Made by a program: the position numbers and the translations under genes. A DNA stretch of 55,146 nt, taken from contig SVFC01000015.1 in assembly GCA_015057035.1 (NCBI GenBank), positions 1 to 55,146 on the forward strand, written 5' to 3'. The notes beneath the pieces were generated by a model. The model did not search any database. It was not told where the DNA came from and saw only the letters and a list, made by a program, of their open reading frames with translations. This stretch comes from Lachnospiraceae bacterium. Its GTDB lineage: Bacteria; Bacillota; Clostridia; Lachnospirales; Lachnospiraceae. Position 1 is the first letter of the stretch; each line of letters begins with the position of its first letter. Positions 42,720-51,861 of the stretch are shown piece by piece.

Positions 42720-44738
42720 ATGTTATACCAGATTTCAAATGGCGCCGTAGTTTTTGGCGATGACGTCATTTTACATGATATATATTTTGAAATAAGAAAT
42801 ACAGAGAAAATCGCAGTAGTTGGTCGTAATGGTTGTGGAAAAACTACCCTTTTGAAACTCATCAATGGTGATGTGGAAATGTACCAGGAGGATGGCGAGG
42901 AAGGTACTATCGCCATGACAGGAAAGCCACAGATTGGGTATTTGAAGCAGATTGCTTTTGACGATCCAGATTTATCTTTGGAAAAAGAAATCCGCAAGGT
43001 TTTTGCCCCAATGATAGCTATGAAAGCAGAAGTGGAAGCGGCGGCAAAAGCGCTGGAAACCGACCATTCGGAAGAAAAGGTAAAAGCCTATACTGCATTG
43101 GAAGAAAAGTTCCGTGATTTGGGTGGTTATTATTTTGAAAAAGAATACGAAGTGTTGATTCGCAAGTTTGGTTTTTCCGAAGAGGAACGCAAGAAACCAC
43201 TTCGTGATTTTTCCGGTGGACAACAAACAAAGATTGCATTTATTAAGTTGCTCCTCAGCAAGCCAGATATCCTACTGTTGGACGAACCTACCAACCACCT
43301 GGATGTTACAACAATCGAATGGTTAGAAGGATACCTTAAGAATTATCCAAAAGCGGTAGTGTTGGTATCCCATGACCGTATGTTTTTGGACAATATTGTG
43401 GATGTGGTGTATGAAATCGAGTACGGCACTGCGAAACGTTATCCAGGCAACTATACGGCCTTTATGGCGCGTAAGAAGGAAAACTACGAGAAGCAGTTAA
43501 AAGACCATTTGCAGCAGCAAAAAGAGATCGAACGTTTACAGCGTATGGTGGACCGTTTCAAGGGAAAACCTACCAAGGTATCTATGGCCCGTTCGAAACA
43601 GAAGGCCATTGAACATATGGAAATTATCGAGGCTCCAGACCGTTACGATAATCGTACCTTCCATGCTCATTTTCAACCGGAAAAAGAAACTGGAAATGAT
43701 GTGTTATTTGTATCTGATTTGGCAATTGGATATGATGTTCCATTGTCTATTGTGAATCTAGATTTGAAAAAAGGCGAAAAACTGGGTATTTTAGGTGGAA
43801 ATGGATTAGGTAAATCTACCTTCTTGAAAACCATCGTAGATAAAATTCCTGCGCTGTCAGGTGAATATAAATATGGTGTGAATGTGCAAGTGGGATATTT
43901 TGACCAGCAGATGGCCATGTATCAGAGCAATAAGACGGTGCTACAGGATTACTGGGATGAGTTTCCAACCCTGACAGAGACAGAGGTGCGTAATGCTTTG
44001 GGTGCCTTCCTTTTTACAGGAGAGGATGTATTTAAAAATATCAGCATGCTTTCCGGTGGGGAAAAGGTGCGTCTGGCTCTTTGTAAGATATTAAAGAGAA
44101 AACCAAATGTACTGATTCTCGACGAGCCTACCAACCATATGGATATCGTGGGAAAAGAAACCTTGGAGAATATGTTGAAGGAATTCAAGGGCACTCTGAT
44201 TTTTGTATCCCACGACCGTTACTTTGTAAAACAGGTGGCAACACAGCTTCTTGTATTTGAGGATGGTACCACGAATCTCTACAAATTCGGCTATGATGAA
44301 TACCAGGAGAAACTGGATAGAGAGGCTGCGGCGGAAGCTGGTGGATATAAGGCAACGATGGACTTAGGTGGATTGATTAGTAATAAAGGTGCACAGTCTG
44401 TGGGAGTTGGATGTTCGGATGTGTCTGGTATTGCAGGTAGTGCATTGGGATCGGCAAGTGCCGGCAAGAAGCCGAATGTTAATATCGGAAAAGAACGTTC
44501 CAAGGTCGAAAAGAAAGTAAAGCGTGCCGAAGAAGAGCTAGCAGTGAAGGAAGAAAAACTGGAAGAATTGAAGGCGGAACTTCTGCGTCCAGAATACCAG
44601 TCCAGCTATTCTAAGTTAACGGAAATCCAGGGACAGATCGACGCTTTAGAAGAAGAAATTATGGCGGATATGGAAGTTTGGGAAGAGTTGTCTTCTCAGT
44701 TAGAAGCACTTCTTGCCGAGGAAAATGCCCTGAAATAG
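42720..44738 (+). CDS. ABC-F family ATP-binding protein
   Basis: 672-aa soluble double-ATPase, second ABC-F in this window. Domain 1 Walker A GRNGCGKTT (about 36-44), signature FSGGQQTKIAF, Walker B ILLLDEPTNHLD. An arginine/lysine-rich interdomain linker with KPTKVSMARSKQKAIEHME follows. Domain 2 Walker A GGNGLGKST, signature LSGGEKVRLAL, Walker B VLILDEPTNHMD. The C-terminal about 90 residues are a charged coiled coil (SKVEKKVKRAEEELAVKEEKLEE). Function is ribosome-associated by family; whether housekeeping or antibiotic protection cannot be read. Confidence 0.93.
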   Translation: MLYQISNGAVVFGDDVILHDIYFEIRNTEKIAVVGRNGCGKTTLLKLINGDVEMYQEDGEEGTIAMTGKPQIGYLKQIAFDDPDLSLEKEIRKVFAPMIAMKAEVEAAAKALETDHSEEKVKAYTALEEKFRDLGGYYFEKEYEVLIRKFGFSEEERKKPLRDFSGGQQTKIAFIKLLLSKPDILLLDEPTNHLDVTTIEWLEGYLKNYPKAVVLVSHDRMFLDNIVDVVYEIEYGTAKRYPGNYTAFMARKKENYEKQLKDHLQQQKEIERLQRMVDRFKGKPTKVSMARSKQKAIEHMEIIEAPDRYDNRTFHAHFQPEKETGNDVLFVSDLAIGYDVPLSIVNLDLKKGEKLGILGGNGLGKSTFLKTIVDKIPALSGEYKYGVNVQVGYFDQQMAMYQSNKTVLQDYWDEFPTLTETEVRNALGAFLFTGEDVFKNISMLSGGEKVRLALCKILKRKPNVLILDEPTNHMDIVGKETLENMLKEFKGTLIFVSHDRYFVKQVATQLLVFEDGTTNLYKFGYDEYQEKLDREAAAEAGGYKATMDLGGLISNKGAQSVGVGCSDVSGIAGSALGSASAGKKPNVNIGKERSKVEKKVKRAEEELAVKEEKLEELKAELLRPEYQSSYSKLTEIQGQIDALEEEIMADMEVWEELSSQLEALLAEENALK

Positions 44739-44789
44739 GGCGGAATTGTCGGACAATTTGCGTCAATTTATTAAAATTGAATAAAAATA

Positions 44790-44818
44790 TTGCTTAAAAT
44801 GACAAGTTGTTGTATAAT
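44790..44818 (+). promoter_or_regulatory. Promoter of the hibernation factor gene inside a terminator loop
   Basis: TTGCTT (44790-44795), 17-bp spacer and TATAAT (44813-44818). The -10 box falls in the loop of the upstream terminator hairpin. Confidence 0.6.
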
Positions 44819-44847
44819 CTCATTAAGATAACAACTTGTCATTTTTT
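44796..44847 (+). terminator. Terminator of ABC-F gene (16-bp stem)
   Basis: AAAATGACAAGTTGTT (44796-44811) pairs perfectly with AACAACTTGTCATTTT (44830-44845), loop 18 nt, ending in six T. Confidence 0.75.
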
Positions 44848-44885
44848 GATGAGGTTATCTAATAAACTGCAAAGGGGTTGACTAC

Positions 44886-45413
44886 ATGAGAATTACAATT
44901 ACAGGTAGAAACATCGAATTAACACCAGGATTAAAAGAAGCAGTGGAGGATAAGTTAAGCAAACTTGAAAAATATTTCAAGCCAGACACCGATGTCAACG
45001 TAACGCTTAGTGTGGAAAAGGATCGTCAGAAAATCGAAGTTACGATTCCTACAAAGGGACACACCATCCGTTCTGAGCAGGTCAGCAACGATATGTATGT
45101 ATCCATTGATTTAGTAGAGGAGGCAATCGAAAGACAATTAATTAAATATAGAACCAAGATTATTTCTAAAAAAATGAATGCAGCTGTGAACTTCAAGGCA
45201 GAATACTTAGAGGAACCAGAAGATGACGATGAAGAAATCAAAATCGTTCGATCAAAACGTTATGATTTGAAACCTATGTATCCAGAAGATGCATGTATTC
45301 AGATGGAACTTCTTGGACATGATTTCTTCGTATTCGTAAATGCAGAAACAGACGAAGTGAACGTAGTTTACAAGCGTAAAGGAAATACTTACGGAATTAT
45401 CGAACCTGAATAA
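44886..45413 (+). CDS. hpf: Ribosome hibernation promoting factor, long form
   Basis: 175-aa long-type HPF that dimerises 70S ribosomes into inactive 100S particles in stationary phase. The N-terminal YfiA-like domain (about 1-105) begins MRITITGRNIELTPGLKEAVEDKL. A linker leads to the C-terminal dimerisation domain (about 118-175, VRSKRYDLKPMYPEDACIQMELLGHDFFVF). Length and both domains are typical. Transcribed from its own promoter. A GGGG ribosome binding site precedes ATG 44886. Confidence 0.96.
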   Translation: MRITITGRNIELTPGLKEAVEDKLSKLEKYFKPDTDVNVTLSVEKDRQKIEVTIPTKGHTIRSEQVSNDMYVSIDLVEEAIERQLIKYRTKIISKKMNAAVNFKAEYLEEPEDDDEEIKIVRSKRYDLKPMYPEDACIQMELLGHDFFVFVNAETDEVNVVYKRKGNTYGIIEPE

Positions 45414-45464
45414 AAGAGAGTTTTTATCAGAAACAAGGAGAATTTCTTATAAAGTAAGAAAAAT

Positions 45465-45505
45465 GTCGCGAAATGCATTAATGCATTTCGCGACTTGCTT
45501 TTTTA
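45465..45505 (+). terminator. Perfect 30-nt palindrome and terminator after hpf
   Basis: GTCGCGAAATGCAT (45465-45478) pairs with ATGCATTTCGCGAC (45481-45494) across TA, then TTGCTTTTTT. Confidence 0.85.
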
Positions 45506-45511
45506 CGGTTT

Positions 45512-45874
45512 ATGCGCTTATATTTTGGTATAAACATTGCCTTGGAGAAATGGGATGAGTTGGGAAATGTTTTTACTATACCAAGAGAGGAGGAATGCTA
45601 TACGAAGAATAACAGTATAGCAATGAATTTGAATCAGATTCTTGTGAACAACCCTGGGCCAAATGATTTGAGGAAGTTGATTTGGTCTTGCGATTCTCCT
45701 AAGTTAAAGTTGATTTGGGAGATATTGTTTGAAACAGGAATGGATGAAGTAGAACTGTTAGAAGAACGTGTTTACCAATATGGGGGCATGATCAAGGAGC
45801 AGGACTATATTAGCAGGGAAATCTTTTTGGGGTTGATTTCCCTAGTGGAAAACATGAAAAAAATCAATCGATAA
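45512..45874 (+). CDS. Hypothetical protein, 120 aa
   Basis: Soluble, acidic, mostly helical protein (LRKLIWSCDSPKLKLIWEILFETGMDEVELLEERVYQ) that I do not recognise. The assigned ATG 45512 falls right after the preceding terminator and has no ribosome binding site; AGAGAGGAGG at about 45584-45593 suggests translation could start lower, near ATG 45595 (out of frame) or ATG 45623 (in frame). It ends at its own terminator. Possibly a decaying gene. Confidence 0.5.
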   Translation: MRLYFGINIALEKWDELGNVFTIPREEECYTKNNSIAMNLNQILVNNPGPNDLRKLIWSCDSPKLKLIWEILFETGMDEVELLEERVYQYGGMIKEQDYISREIFLGLISLVENMKKINR

Positions 45875-45879
45875 TAAGG

Positions 45880-45929
45880 TAGAGGTGTTATGAATAGCAA
45901 TAGAACGCTTTTCTAACACCTCTATTTTG
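45880..45929 (+). terminator. Terminator after 120-aa hypothetical
   Basis: TAGAGGTGTTA (45880-45890) pairs with TAACACCTCTA (45914-45924), then TTTTGTTAT. Confidence 0.7.
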
Positions 45930-45948
45930 TTATATTGTACGCAAGGTG

Positions 45949-45978
45949 TTTACAAAATAGTATAATATTTGATAAAAT
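45949..45978 (+). promoter_or_regulatory. Promoter region of the arabinanase gene
   Basis: TTTACA (45949-45954), 18-bp spacer, TAAAAT (45973-45978); a TATAAT (45961-45966) also present but with poor -35 spacing. AAAGGAGAGG follows before ATG 46025. Confidence 0.45.
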
Positions 45979-46024
45979 ACTAAAATAAAGGGCAAAAACA
46001 AAGGGCGAACAAAAGGAGAGGAAT

Positions 46025-48622
46025 ATGAAATCAAAAAGAATGAAACCTTCAGTTCTTGCATTGGCTGTCATCTTGGCAGTTATGTCAGTGTTAATGGCTG
46101 GATGTGGTTCCACTGGACAGGAAGCTGGTAATTCCCAAGAGTCAGGTAGTTCTCAGGAACCAGGTGCTTCTCAGGAGCCAGGCAGTTCTCAGGAGCCAGG
46201 CAGTTCCCAGAAGCCAGATGACTCCCAGGAACCAAGTGATTCTCAGGAACCAAGTGAATCACAGAAACCAAGTGATTCCCAGGAGCCAAGTGATTCACAG
46301 AGGCCAAACGATTCACAAGAGCCAAGCAATTCACAGAAGCCAAGCGACTCACAAGAGCCAAGCGACTCACAAGAGCCAAGCGATTCACAGAAGCCAAGTG
46401 AATCTCAGAAGCCAAGTGATTCCCAGGAGCCGAGTGACTCCCAGAAACCAAGTGAAGGCCCTGTGATGTCAGGTGCAGATTTTGGTGTGGCTAATCCAAG
46501 TGGAACACTTACCACAACAGGTAATCGAGTGTCAGTTCACGACCCAAGTGTGGAATATGATCCACTCACCAAGAAATGGTACATTTTTGGCTCGCATACG
46601 GCTTTTGCTAGTACTTCCAATCTCATTAATTGGAGTTATTTTGAGAGAGAAGGATCTTCTAACGCAAAATATGGCAAGGTTTTTGCGCAGTCTGGCACTT
46701 GGGCGGCTCGCGGAGGAAGTGGATATAATATTGAAGGCAACCTGTGGGCACCAGACGTTATTTATAACAAAGCTATGGGCAAATGGTGTATGTATATGAG
46801 TGTTAATGGCAATAATTTTTATTCTTCTATTGCTATGGCAACAGCTGATAGCATTACAGGTCCATATACATATCAGGGAACGGTAGTGTATTCTGGTTTT
46901 ATGAACTGGGCGGAAGCTTCTGTAACTGATTATAAGAAGGCTACGGGTTCAACAGATGTTTCCCGTTATGCAAATAAAGGCTGGGGGTACTATGGAACTA
47001 ACGCCATTGACCCTTGTGTTTTATATGATAAAGATGGTGAACTGTGGATGGTATATGGTTCCTGGTTCGGTGGACTTTTCATGCTGAAACTGGACAACGA
47101 AACTGGGTTAAGAGACTATTCCTACACCTATGAATTAGATGAAAATGCTTCAGATAATACCGCGGCTGACCCATATCTGGGAATTCGTGTCAGTGGTGGA
47201 TATGGCGGTACAGGTGAAGGTCCATATATCGTCTGGGATGAAGAAACAGGATACTATTATATGTATGTATCTTATTGTGGATTGAATGGAACTGACGGAT
47301 TTTCAGGCTATCAGATGAGACTGTTCCGTTCTAAGGATATTACGGGGCCATATGTAGATGCAGCGGGCAATGCAGCCATTCGAAGATATGATGGAGATGA
47401 CCAGAGCATCAAGGGAATTAAGATTATGGGAAATTATAGTTTTAGTTCTTTGAAATCTGCATTAGCAAGTACGGGCTCCCAGAACGGTTATCGTTCTCCG
47501 GGACACAACTCTGCCTTTGTAGACAATGAAGGTAATCATTATCTCATTTATCATACGCGTTTTAATACCAATAGCGAATGGCATCAGGTACGTGTGCACC
47601 AGCAGTTTGTGAATGAAGACGGATGGCTTGTAACCGCACCTTACGAATATTTAGGAAGTAAGATTAGCGAAAAGGGATATAGCGAATCAGAAATTGTAGG
47701 AAGCTATGAGCTGATCAACCATGGTAATGAAATTACCTTTAATGTGGTTGCACCAATGCTTAGCACCTATGTGGTTAACTTGAATGCAGACCACACCATT
47801 ACAGGTGATTTTGAGGGAACATGGGCACAGAAATCTGGTTCTTATTATGCAACGATTAAGATTGATGGTGTGACCTACAAAGGGGTATTTTTCAAACAGT
47901 ACGACGAGTCTTCAAGCAATAAGGAAACGATGACTTTTTCTGTAATTGGTTCTAACAATATTGCATTATGGGGAAGCAGAACCGGAGCAGTTGTGGCACC
48001 AGAAACAGGGAAGCAGGTGGCTGCTTACAAATTTGATAGCTCTAGTGCTCTCGGAAAAGACACTGTGGGAACCGTTGGAAACGCAACCATTTTTGGATGC
48101 ACAACTTACAACGACAGTGTACGCGGAAAAGTATTGGCGTTTGATGGCGTGGACGATTATGTACAGCTGACAGCCAAGGCAACGGATTACGGCAGTTATA
48201 CAATTATGTTATGGTTTAAGTCCACATCAGATGCCACCTGGCAGAGATTATTAGATTTGGGTGACAATAGTGCAAGTTCTATGTTTGTTACCACTCACGC
48301 CTGGGATGCGGGGCTTCGTTTTGCGCAGCAGATAAATGGTGATGGGGAGAAGCAGATTAATGCGTCCACCACCACATTGAATCAGTGGACACATGTGGCG
48401 ATTACCGTGAACAGCAGGACAAAAAATGCCACAATGTATGTAAATGGCGTACGTGTAGGCGGAGTTACCTTGAGCGCGTTACCTACTAATTATGCAGGGT
48501 CAGCCAATTATCTGGGCAAGAGCCAGTATGATGACCCATATTTCAAGGGATATATGGATGATGTCATGATTTTTGATTATGCATTATCTACAGATGAGAT
48601 AAAAGAGAAAGCAGGGCTGTAA
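46025..48622 (+). CDS. GH43 arabinanase lipoprotein with LamG domain
   Basis: 865-aa exported enzyme predicted to cut alpha-1,5-arabinan, a plant pectin side chain. A lipoprotein signal (about 1-26) ends in lipobox LMAG-Cys27, so it is surface-anchored. Residues 36-143 are 18 hexapeptide repeats (SQEPSD type). The GH43 five-bladed propeller (about 165-545) has the catalytic base Asp173 in VHDPSV, Asp329 in AIDPCV and the acid Glu398 in TGEGPYI. A GH43_C2-like beta domain (about 555-655) and a LamG lectin-like domain (about 660-865, FDGVDDYVQL and GYMDDVMIFDYALS) follow. Endo- versus exo-arabinanase is not decided. The terminator overlaps its stop. Confidence 0.9.
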   Translation: MKSKRMKPSVLALAVILAVMSVLMAGCGSTGQEAGNSQESGSSQEPGASQEPGSSQEPGSSQKPDDSQEPSDSQEPSESQKPSDSQEPSDSQRPNDSQEPSNSQKPSDSQEPSDSQEPSDSQKPSESQKPSDSQEPSDSQKPSEGPVMSGADFGVANPSGTLTTTGNRVSVHDPSVEYDPLTKKWYIFGSHTAFASTSNLINWSYFEREGSSNAKYGKVFAQSGTWAARGGSGYNIEGNLWAPDVIYNKAMGKWCMYMSVNGNNFYSSIAMATADSITGPYTYQGTVVYSGFMNWAEASVTDYKKATGSTDVSRYANKGWGYYGTNAIDPCVLYDKDGELWMVYGSWFGGLFMLKLDNETGLRDYSYTYELDENASDNTAADPYLGIRVSGGYGGTGEGPYIVWDEETGYYYMYVSYCGLNGTDGFSGYQMRLFRSKDITGPYVDAAGNAAIRRYDGDDQSIKGIKIMGNYSFSSLKSALASTGSQNGYRSPGHNSAFVDNEGNHYLIYHTRFNTNSEWHQVRVHQQFVNEDGWLVTAPYEYLGSKISEKGYSESEIVGSYELINHGNEITFNVVAPMLSTYVVNLNADHTITGDFEGTWAQKSGSYYATIKIDGVTYKGVFFKQYDESSSNKETMTFSVIGSNNIALWGSRTGAVVAPETGKQVAAYKFDSSSALGKDTVGTVGNATIFGCTTYNDSVRGKVLAFDGVDDYVQLTAKATDYGSYTIMLWFKSTSDATWQRLLDLGDNSASSMFVTTHAWDAGLRFAQQINGDGEKQINASTTTLNQWTHVAITVNSRTKNATMYVNGVRVGGVTLSALPTNYAGSANYLGKSQYDDPYFKGYMDDVMIFDYALSTDEIKEKAGL

Positions 48623-48636
48623 AGCTCTGCTTTTTA
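48608..48636 (+). terminator. Terminator overlapping the arabinanase stop codon
   Basis: AAAGCAGGGCT (48608-48618) pairs with AGCTCTGCTTT (48623-48633), then T residues; the TAA stop (48620-48622) sits in the loop. Confidence 0.75.
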
Positions 48637-48720
48637 TCTTGTGATAGATGTAAAAACGTGATACTATAATATAGATATAGTCTGCCGTGGTGGCAGAAAT
48701 AAAATAAGAGAGGCGATTAT

Positions 48721-49773
48721 ATGGATATCGTAGTATTAGCAGGCGGTCTTAGTACCGAAAGAGATGTTTCCTTCAAGTCAGGAAGCATGGTAACAAAAGC
48801 GTTAAGAGAAAACGGACATCGTGTTATTATGCTGGACGTTTTCATGGGATATAGTGACAAAGAAGAAGATTTGACGGGAGTATTCGACCGAGCAGAAGAA
48901 ATAAGCGTGAAGGTATCAGATATTTCCGAAGTGGCGCCAGATTTGGCCAAGGTCAAAGCATCCAGAAAGGATCAGTCTGATTGTTTCTTTGGACCAAACG
49001 TTCTTCGTATGTGCCAGATGGCAGATATTGCATTTATGGCTCTTCACGGAGAAAATGGCGAAAACGGCAAAGTGCAGGCGGCGCTTGATTTGTTTGGAGT
49101 AAAATACACAGGTAGTGATTACTTGAGCAGTGCAATCGCTATGAACAAGGGCATCGCAAAACAGTTTTTCCGTTCCAACGGCATTCCTACACCAAACGGT
49201 GTGGCTATGACAAGGGACAAGAGAAATGATGATGTAACTTCACTTGGTCTTCGACTTCCGGTGGTTGTAAAACCATGTTGTGGAGGATCTAGCATTGGTG
49301 TAACCATTGCCAAGGATAGCGCAGAATTTACAAAGGCATTAGATGAAGCTTTTCGTTGGGAAGATGAACTGATTATCGAAGAGTTTGTACAAGGAAGAGA
49401 ATTTTCCTGTGGTGTTATTGAAGGTAAAGCCCTTCCTGTTATTGAGATTGCACCACTTCAGGGCTTCTATGATTATAAGAACAAATACAAAGCAGGTAGT
49501 GCAGTAGAAACCTGTCCTGCAGACCTTCCAGAAGAGGTATCTGCGCAGATGAGAGCTTATGCCGAAGCGGTAGCAAAAGTAATCGGTTTAGACACTTATT
49601 CCCGTTCCGACTTCCTTATCAGCAACGAGGGCGAGATGTACTGCTTAGAAGCAAACACACTTCCAGGAATGACACCAACCAGCCTTCTTCCTCAGGAAGC
49701 GGCAGCAGTGGGAATGAATTTTAACCAGTTGTGTGAGAAGATTATTGAAATCTCTATGAAGAGGTATCAGTAG
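48721..49773 (+). CDS. ddl: D-alanine--D-alanine ligase
   Basis: 350-aa ATP-grasp enzyme joining two D-alanines for peptidoglycan precursors. Motifs: VLAGGLSTERDVSFKSG at the N-terminus, ALHGENGENG, the ATP-grasp VVKPCCGGSSIGVT loop, IIEEFVQGREFSCGV, and metal ligands in FLISNEGEMYCLEANTLPGMT. No evidence for D-Ala-D-Lac specificity was looked at in detail. Stands upstream of murF, which uses its product. Confidence 0.93.
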   Translation: MDIVVLAGGLSTERDVSFKSGSMVTKALRENGHRVIMLDVFMGYSDKEEDLTGVFDRAEEISVKVSDISEVAPDLAKVKASRKDQSDCFFGPNVLRMCQMADIAFMALHGENGENGKVQAALDLFGVKYTGSDYLSSAIAMNKGIAKQFFRSNGIPTPNGVAMTRDKRNDDVTSLGLRLPVVVKPCCGGSSIGVTIAKDSAEFTKALDEAFRWEDELIIEEFVQGREFSCGVIEGKALPVIEIAPLQGFYDYKNKYKAGSAVETCPADLPEEVSAQMRAYAEAVAKVIGLDTYSRSDFLISNEGEMYCLEANTLPGMTPTSLLPQEAAAVGMNFNQLCEKIIEISMKRYQ

Positions 49774-49850
49774 TTTTTAAGCTTCTGTGAAAGAAGATAT
49801 TAAATCAAAAATATGATTTAGAATAATAAGAGAATTAGAGAGAAAGAATT

Positions 49851-51245
49851 ATGAATAATCAGGAAATGCAAAACTTATCTCTGAAAAATATTGCTCTTGC
49901 TTGTGGAGGAACTTATATTGGCCCTTCAGAGTTAGAAGACAAAGTTATCTGTGGTGCAGTCATTGACAGTCGCCTTGTGGAAAAAGATTATCTTTTTATT
50001 CCGATCAAGGGCGAGCGTGTAGATGGTCACAGTTTTATTCCACAGGTATTTGAAAAAGGCGCAGCATGTGTTCTGTCAGAAGTGGAATTAGAAAATCCAG
50101 CAGGACCATATATTCGTGTTACATCTTCAGAAGTAGCCCTGAAAAAGATAGCAGCATTTTATCGCCAGAGCCTTTCCATTAAGGTGGTGGGAATTACAGG
50201 TAGCGTAGGCAAAACTAGCACAAAAGAAATGATTGCTTCCGTTGTAGCGCAGAAATACTCTGTACATAAAACTGCAGGTAATTTTAATAACGAAATCGGC
50301 TTGCCACTTACGATTTTTGGTATCCGAAGGGAGCATCAGGTTGCAATTCTTGAAATGGGAATCTCTGATTTTAACGAAATGCATCGTCTTGCAGAAGTGG
50401 CGAATCCAGATGTCTGTGTAATCACCAATATTGGTTTATGTCATCTGGAGAACCTCGGAACTCGTGATGGCATTTTGCAGGCCAAAACAGAAATGTTTGA
50501 CCATATGAAAGAGGGCGGAGTTGCCATTTTAAATGGGGATGATGACAAGCTGATTACCAAGAATGTAGTTAATGGAAAATCCGCGATTTTCTACGGAATG
50601 AGCGAGAAGCATCCTACCTATGCCACCGACGTGGAAAACCTTGGCTTTGAAGGAATGGCAGTAACGATTCATACACCACAAGGTGCTTTTGCAGCACATA
50701 TTTCCATTCCGGGGGAGCACAATGTGTACAATGCCCTTGCTGCGACAGCGGTGGGTTTGGAATTAGGACTTACCTTAGATGAAATCAAAAAAGGTATTGA
50801 AGAAGCAAAAACCATAGCTGGTCGAACCAACCTGATTCATGCAAATGGAATGAATGTGGTGGACGATTGTTACAATGCAAATCCAGTTTCCATGGAAGCA
50901 GCCTTGGATGTATTATCCCATGCAAAAGGTCGTACCATTGCTGTTCTTGGCGATATGGGAGAATTGGGAGAGAATGAAGCAGAGCTTCATTATGGTGTTG
51001 GAAAATGTGTAGCAGAAAAACAGATTCATACCCTGTTTTGTGCAGGAACACTGGCACAGGAATATAAGCGTGGTGTGGAAGATGTTCTGCAGCAAGCAGG
51101 TGGAAATTGTGAAGTATTCCACTTCCCAGAACGAGACGAAATGATAAAAGAATTATTATCTTACGTAAAATCGGGAGATAGTATTTTAATAAAGGCCTCT
51201 CACTTTATGGATTTTCCAAAGGTGGTTGAGGCACTTACAAAATAA
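49851..51245 (+). CDS. murF: UDP-N-acetylmuramoyl-tripeptide--D-alanyl-D-alanine ligase MurF
   Basis: 464-aa Mur ligase adding D-Ala-D-Ala to UDP-MurNAc-tripeptide. The ATP loop is GITGSVGKTSTKE (about 114-126); the central domain has NFNNEIGLPLTI and EMGISDFNEM, and the C-terminal domain VDDCYNANPVSMEAAL and VLGDMGELGE. Complete. It follows ddl by 77 bases, giving the D-Ala-D-Ala branch of cell-wall synthesis. Confidence 0.96.
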   Translation: MNNQEMQNLSLKNIALACGGTYIGPSELEDKVICGAVIDSRLVEKDYLFIPIKGERVDGHSFIPQVFEKGAACVLSEVELENPAGPYIRVTSSEVALKKIAAFYRQSLSIKVVGITGSVGKTSTKEMIASVVAQKYSVHKTAGNFNNEIGLPLTIFGIRREHQVAILEMGISDFNEMHRLAEVANPDVCVITNIGLCHLENLGTRDGILQAKTEMFDHMKEGGVAILNGDDDKLITKNVVNGKSAIFYGMSEKHPTYATDVENLGFEGMAVTIHTPQGAFAAHISIPGEHNVYNALAATAVGLELGLTLDEIKKGIEEAKTIAGRTNLIHANGMNVVDDCYNANPVSMEAALDVLSHAKGRTIAVLGDMGELGENEAELHYGVGKCVAEKQIHTLFCAGTLAQEYKRGVEDVLQQAGGNCEVFHFPERDEMIKELLSYVKSGDSILIKASHFMDFPKVVEALTK

Positions 51246-51256
51246 AGGAGATTATT

Positions 51257-51787
51257 ATGGCACAGAATCCAGTAGTAACATTTGAAATGGCAAACGGAGA
51301 CGTTTTCAAGGCAGAGCTTTATCCAGAAATCGCTCCAAACACAGTAAATAACTTTATCAGCTTAGTACAGAAGAATTTCTATGATGGAATCATTTTCCAC
51401 CGTGTTATCCGTGGATTTATGATCCAGGGTGGAGACCCAACAGGAACAGGTATGGGTGGGCCAGGATACGGCATTGATGGAGAATTCTCACAGAATGGTT
51501 TCAAGAATGACTTAAAGCACACAGAAGGTGTTCTCTCTATGGCTCGTTCTATGATGCCAAACTCAGCAGGAAGCCAGTTCTTCGTAATGCACAAAACTTC
51601 ACCACACCTTGACGGTGCATACGCTGCATTTGGTAAAGTAATCGAAGGTATGGAAGTGGTAAATGCTATCGCTGAAACAGTAACTGACTACTCTGACAGA
51701 CCATTGGAAGATCAGGTTATGAAGAGCGTAACAGTGGAAACTTTTGGTGTGGAATATCCAGAACCAGTGAAGAATAATAACAGATAA
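51257..51787 (+). CDS. Peptidyl-prolyl cis-trans isomerase, cyclophilin type
   Basis: 176-aa cyclophilin without signal peptide, so cytoplasmic. Active-site segments FHRVIRGFMIQGGDPTGTG and SAGSQFFVMHKTSPHLDGAYAAFGKV are conserved. Eleven bases after murF with AAAGGAG ahead, likely the same transcript. Confidence 0.95.
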   Translation: MAQNPVVTFEMANGDVFKAELYPEIAPNTVNNFISLVQKNFYDGIIFHRVIRGFMIQGGDPTGTGMGGPGYGIDGEFSQNGFKNDLKHTEGVLSMARSMMPNSAGSQFFVMHKTSPHLDGAYAAFGKVIEGMEVVNAIAETVTDYSDRPLEDQVMKSVTVETFGVEYPEPVKNNNR

Positions 51788-51798
51788 TAGTGTGCTAG

Positions 51799-51833
51799 CG
51801 CGAGAGAATCCATGATTTTCTCGCGTTTGTTTC
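51799..51833 (+). terminator. Terminator after cyclophilin gene
   Basis: CGCGAGAGAATC (51799-51810) pairs with GATTTTCTCGCG (51814-51825) with one G-T wobble, then TTTGTTTC. Confidence 0.75.
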
Positions 51834-51861
51834 TCTGGTACCTAAAAATGGAGATGTGAAA

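Noticed and set aside
46080..46466. Long open frames on both strands and a CRISPR-like repeat pattern in the arabinanase linker
   Set aside because: They are by-products of the 18-nt coding repeat (SQEPSD). There are no unique spacers, the units are contiguous, and the main frame is a clear lipoprotein.
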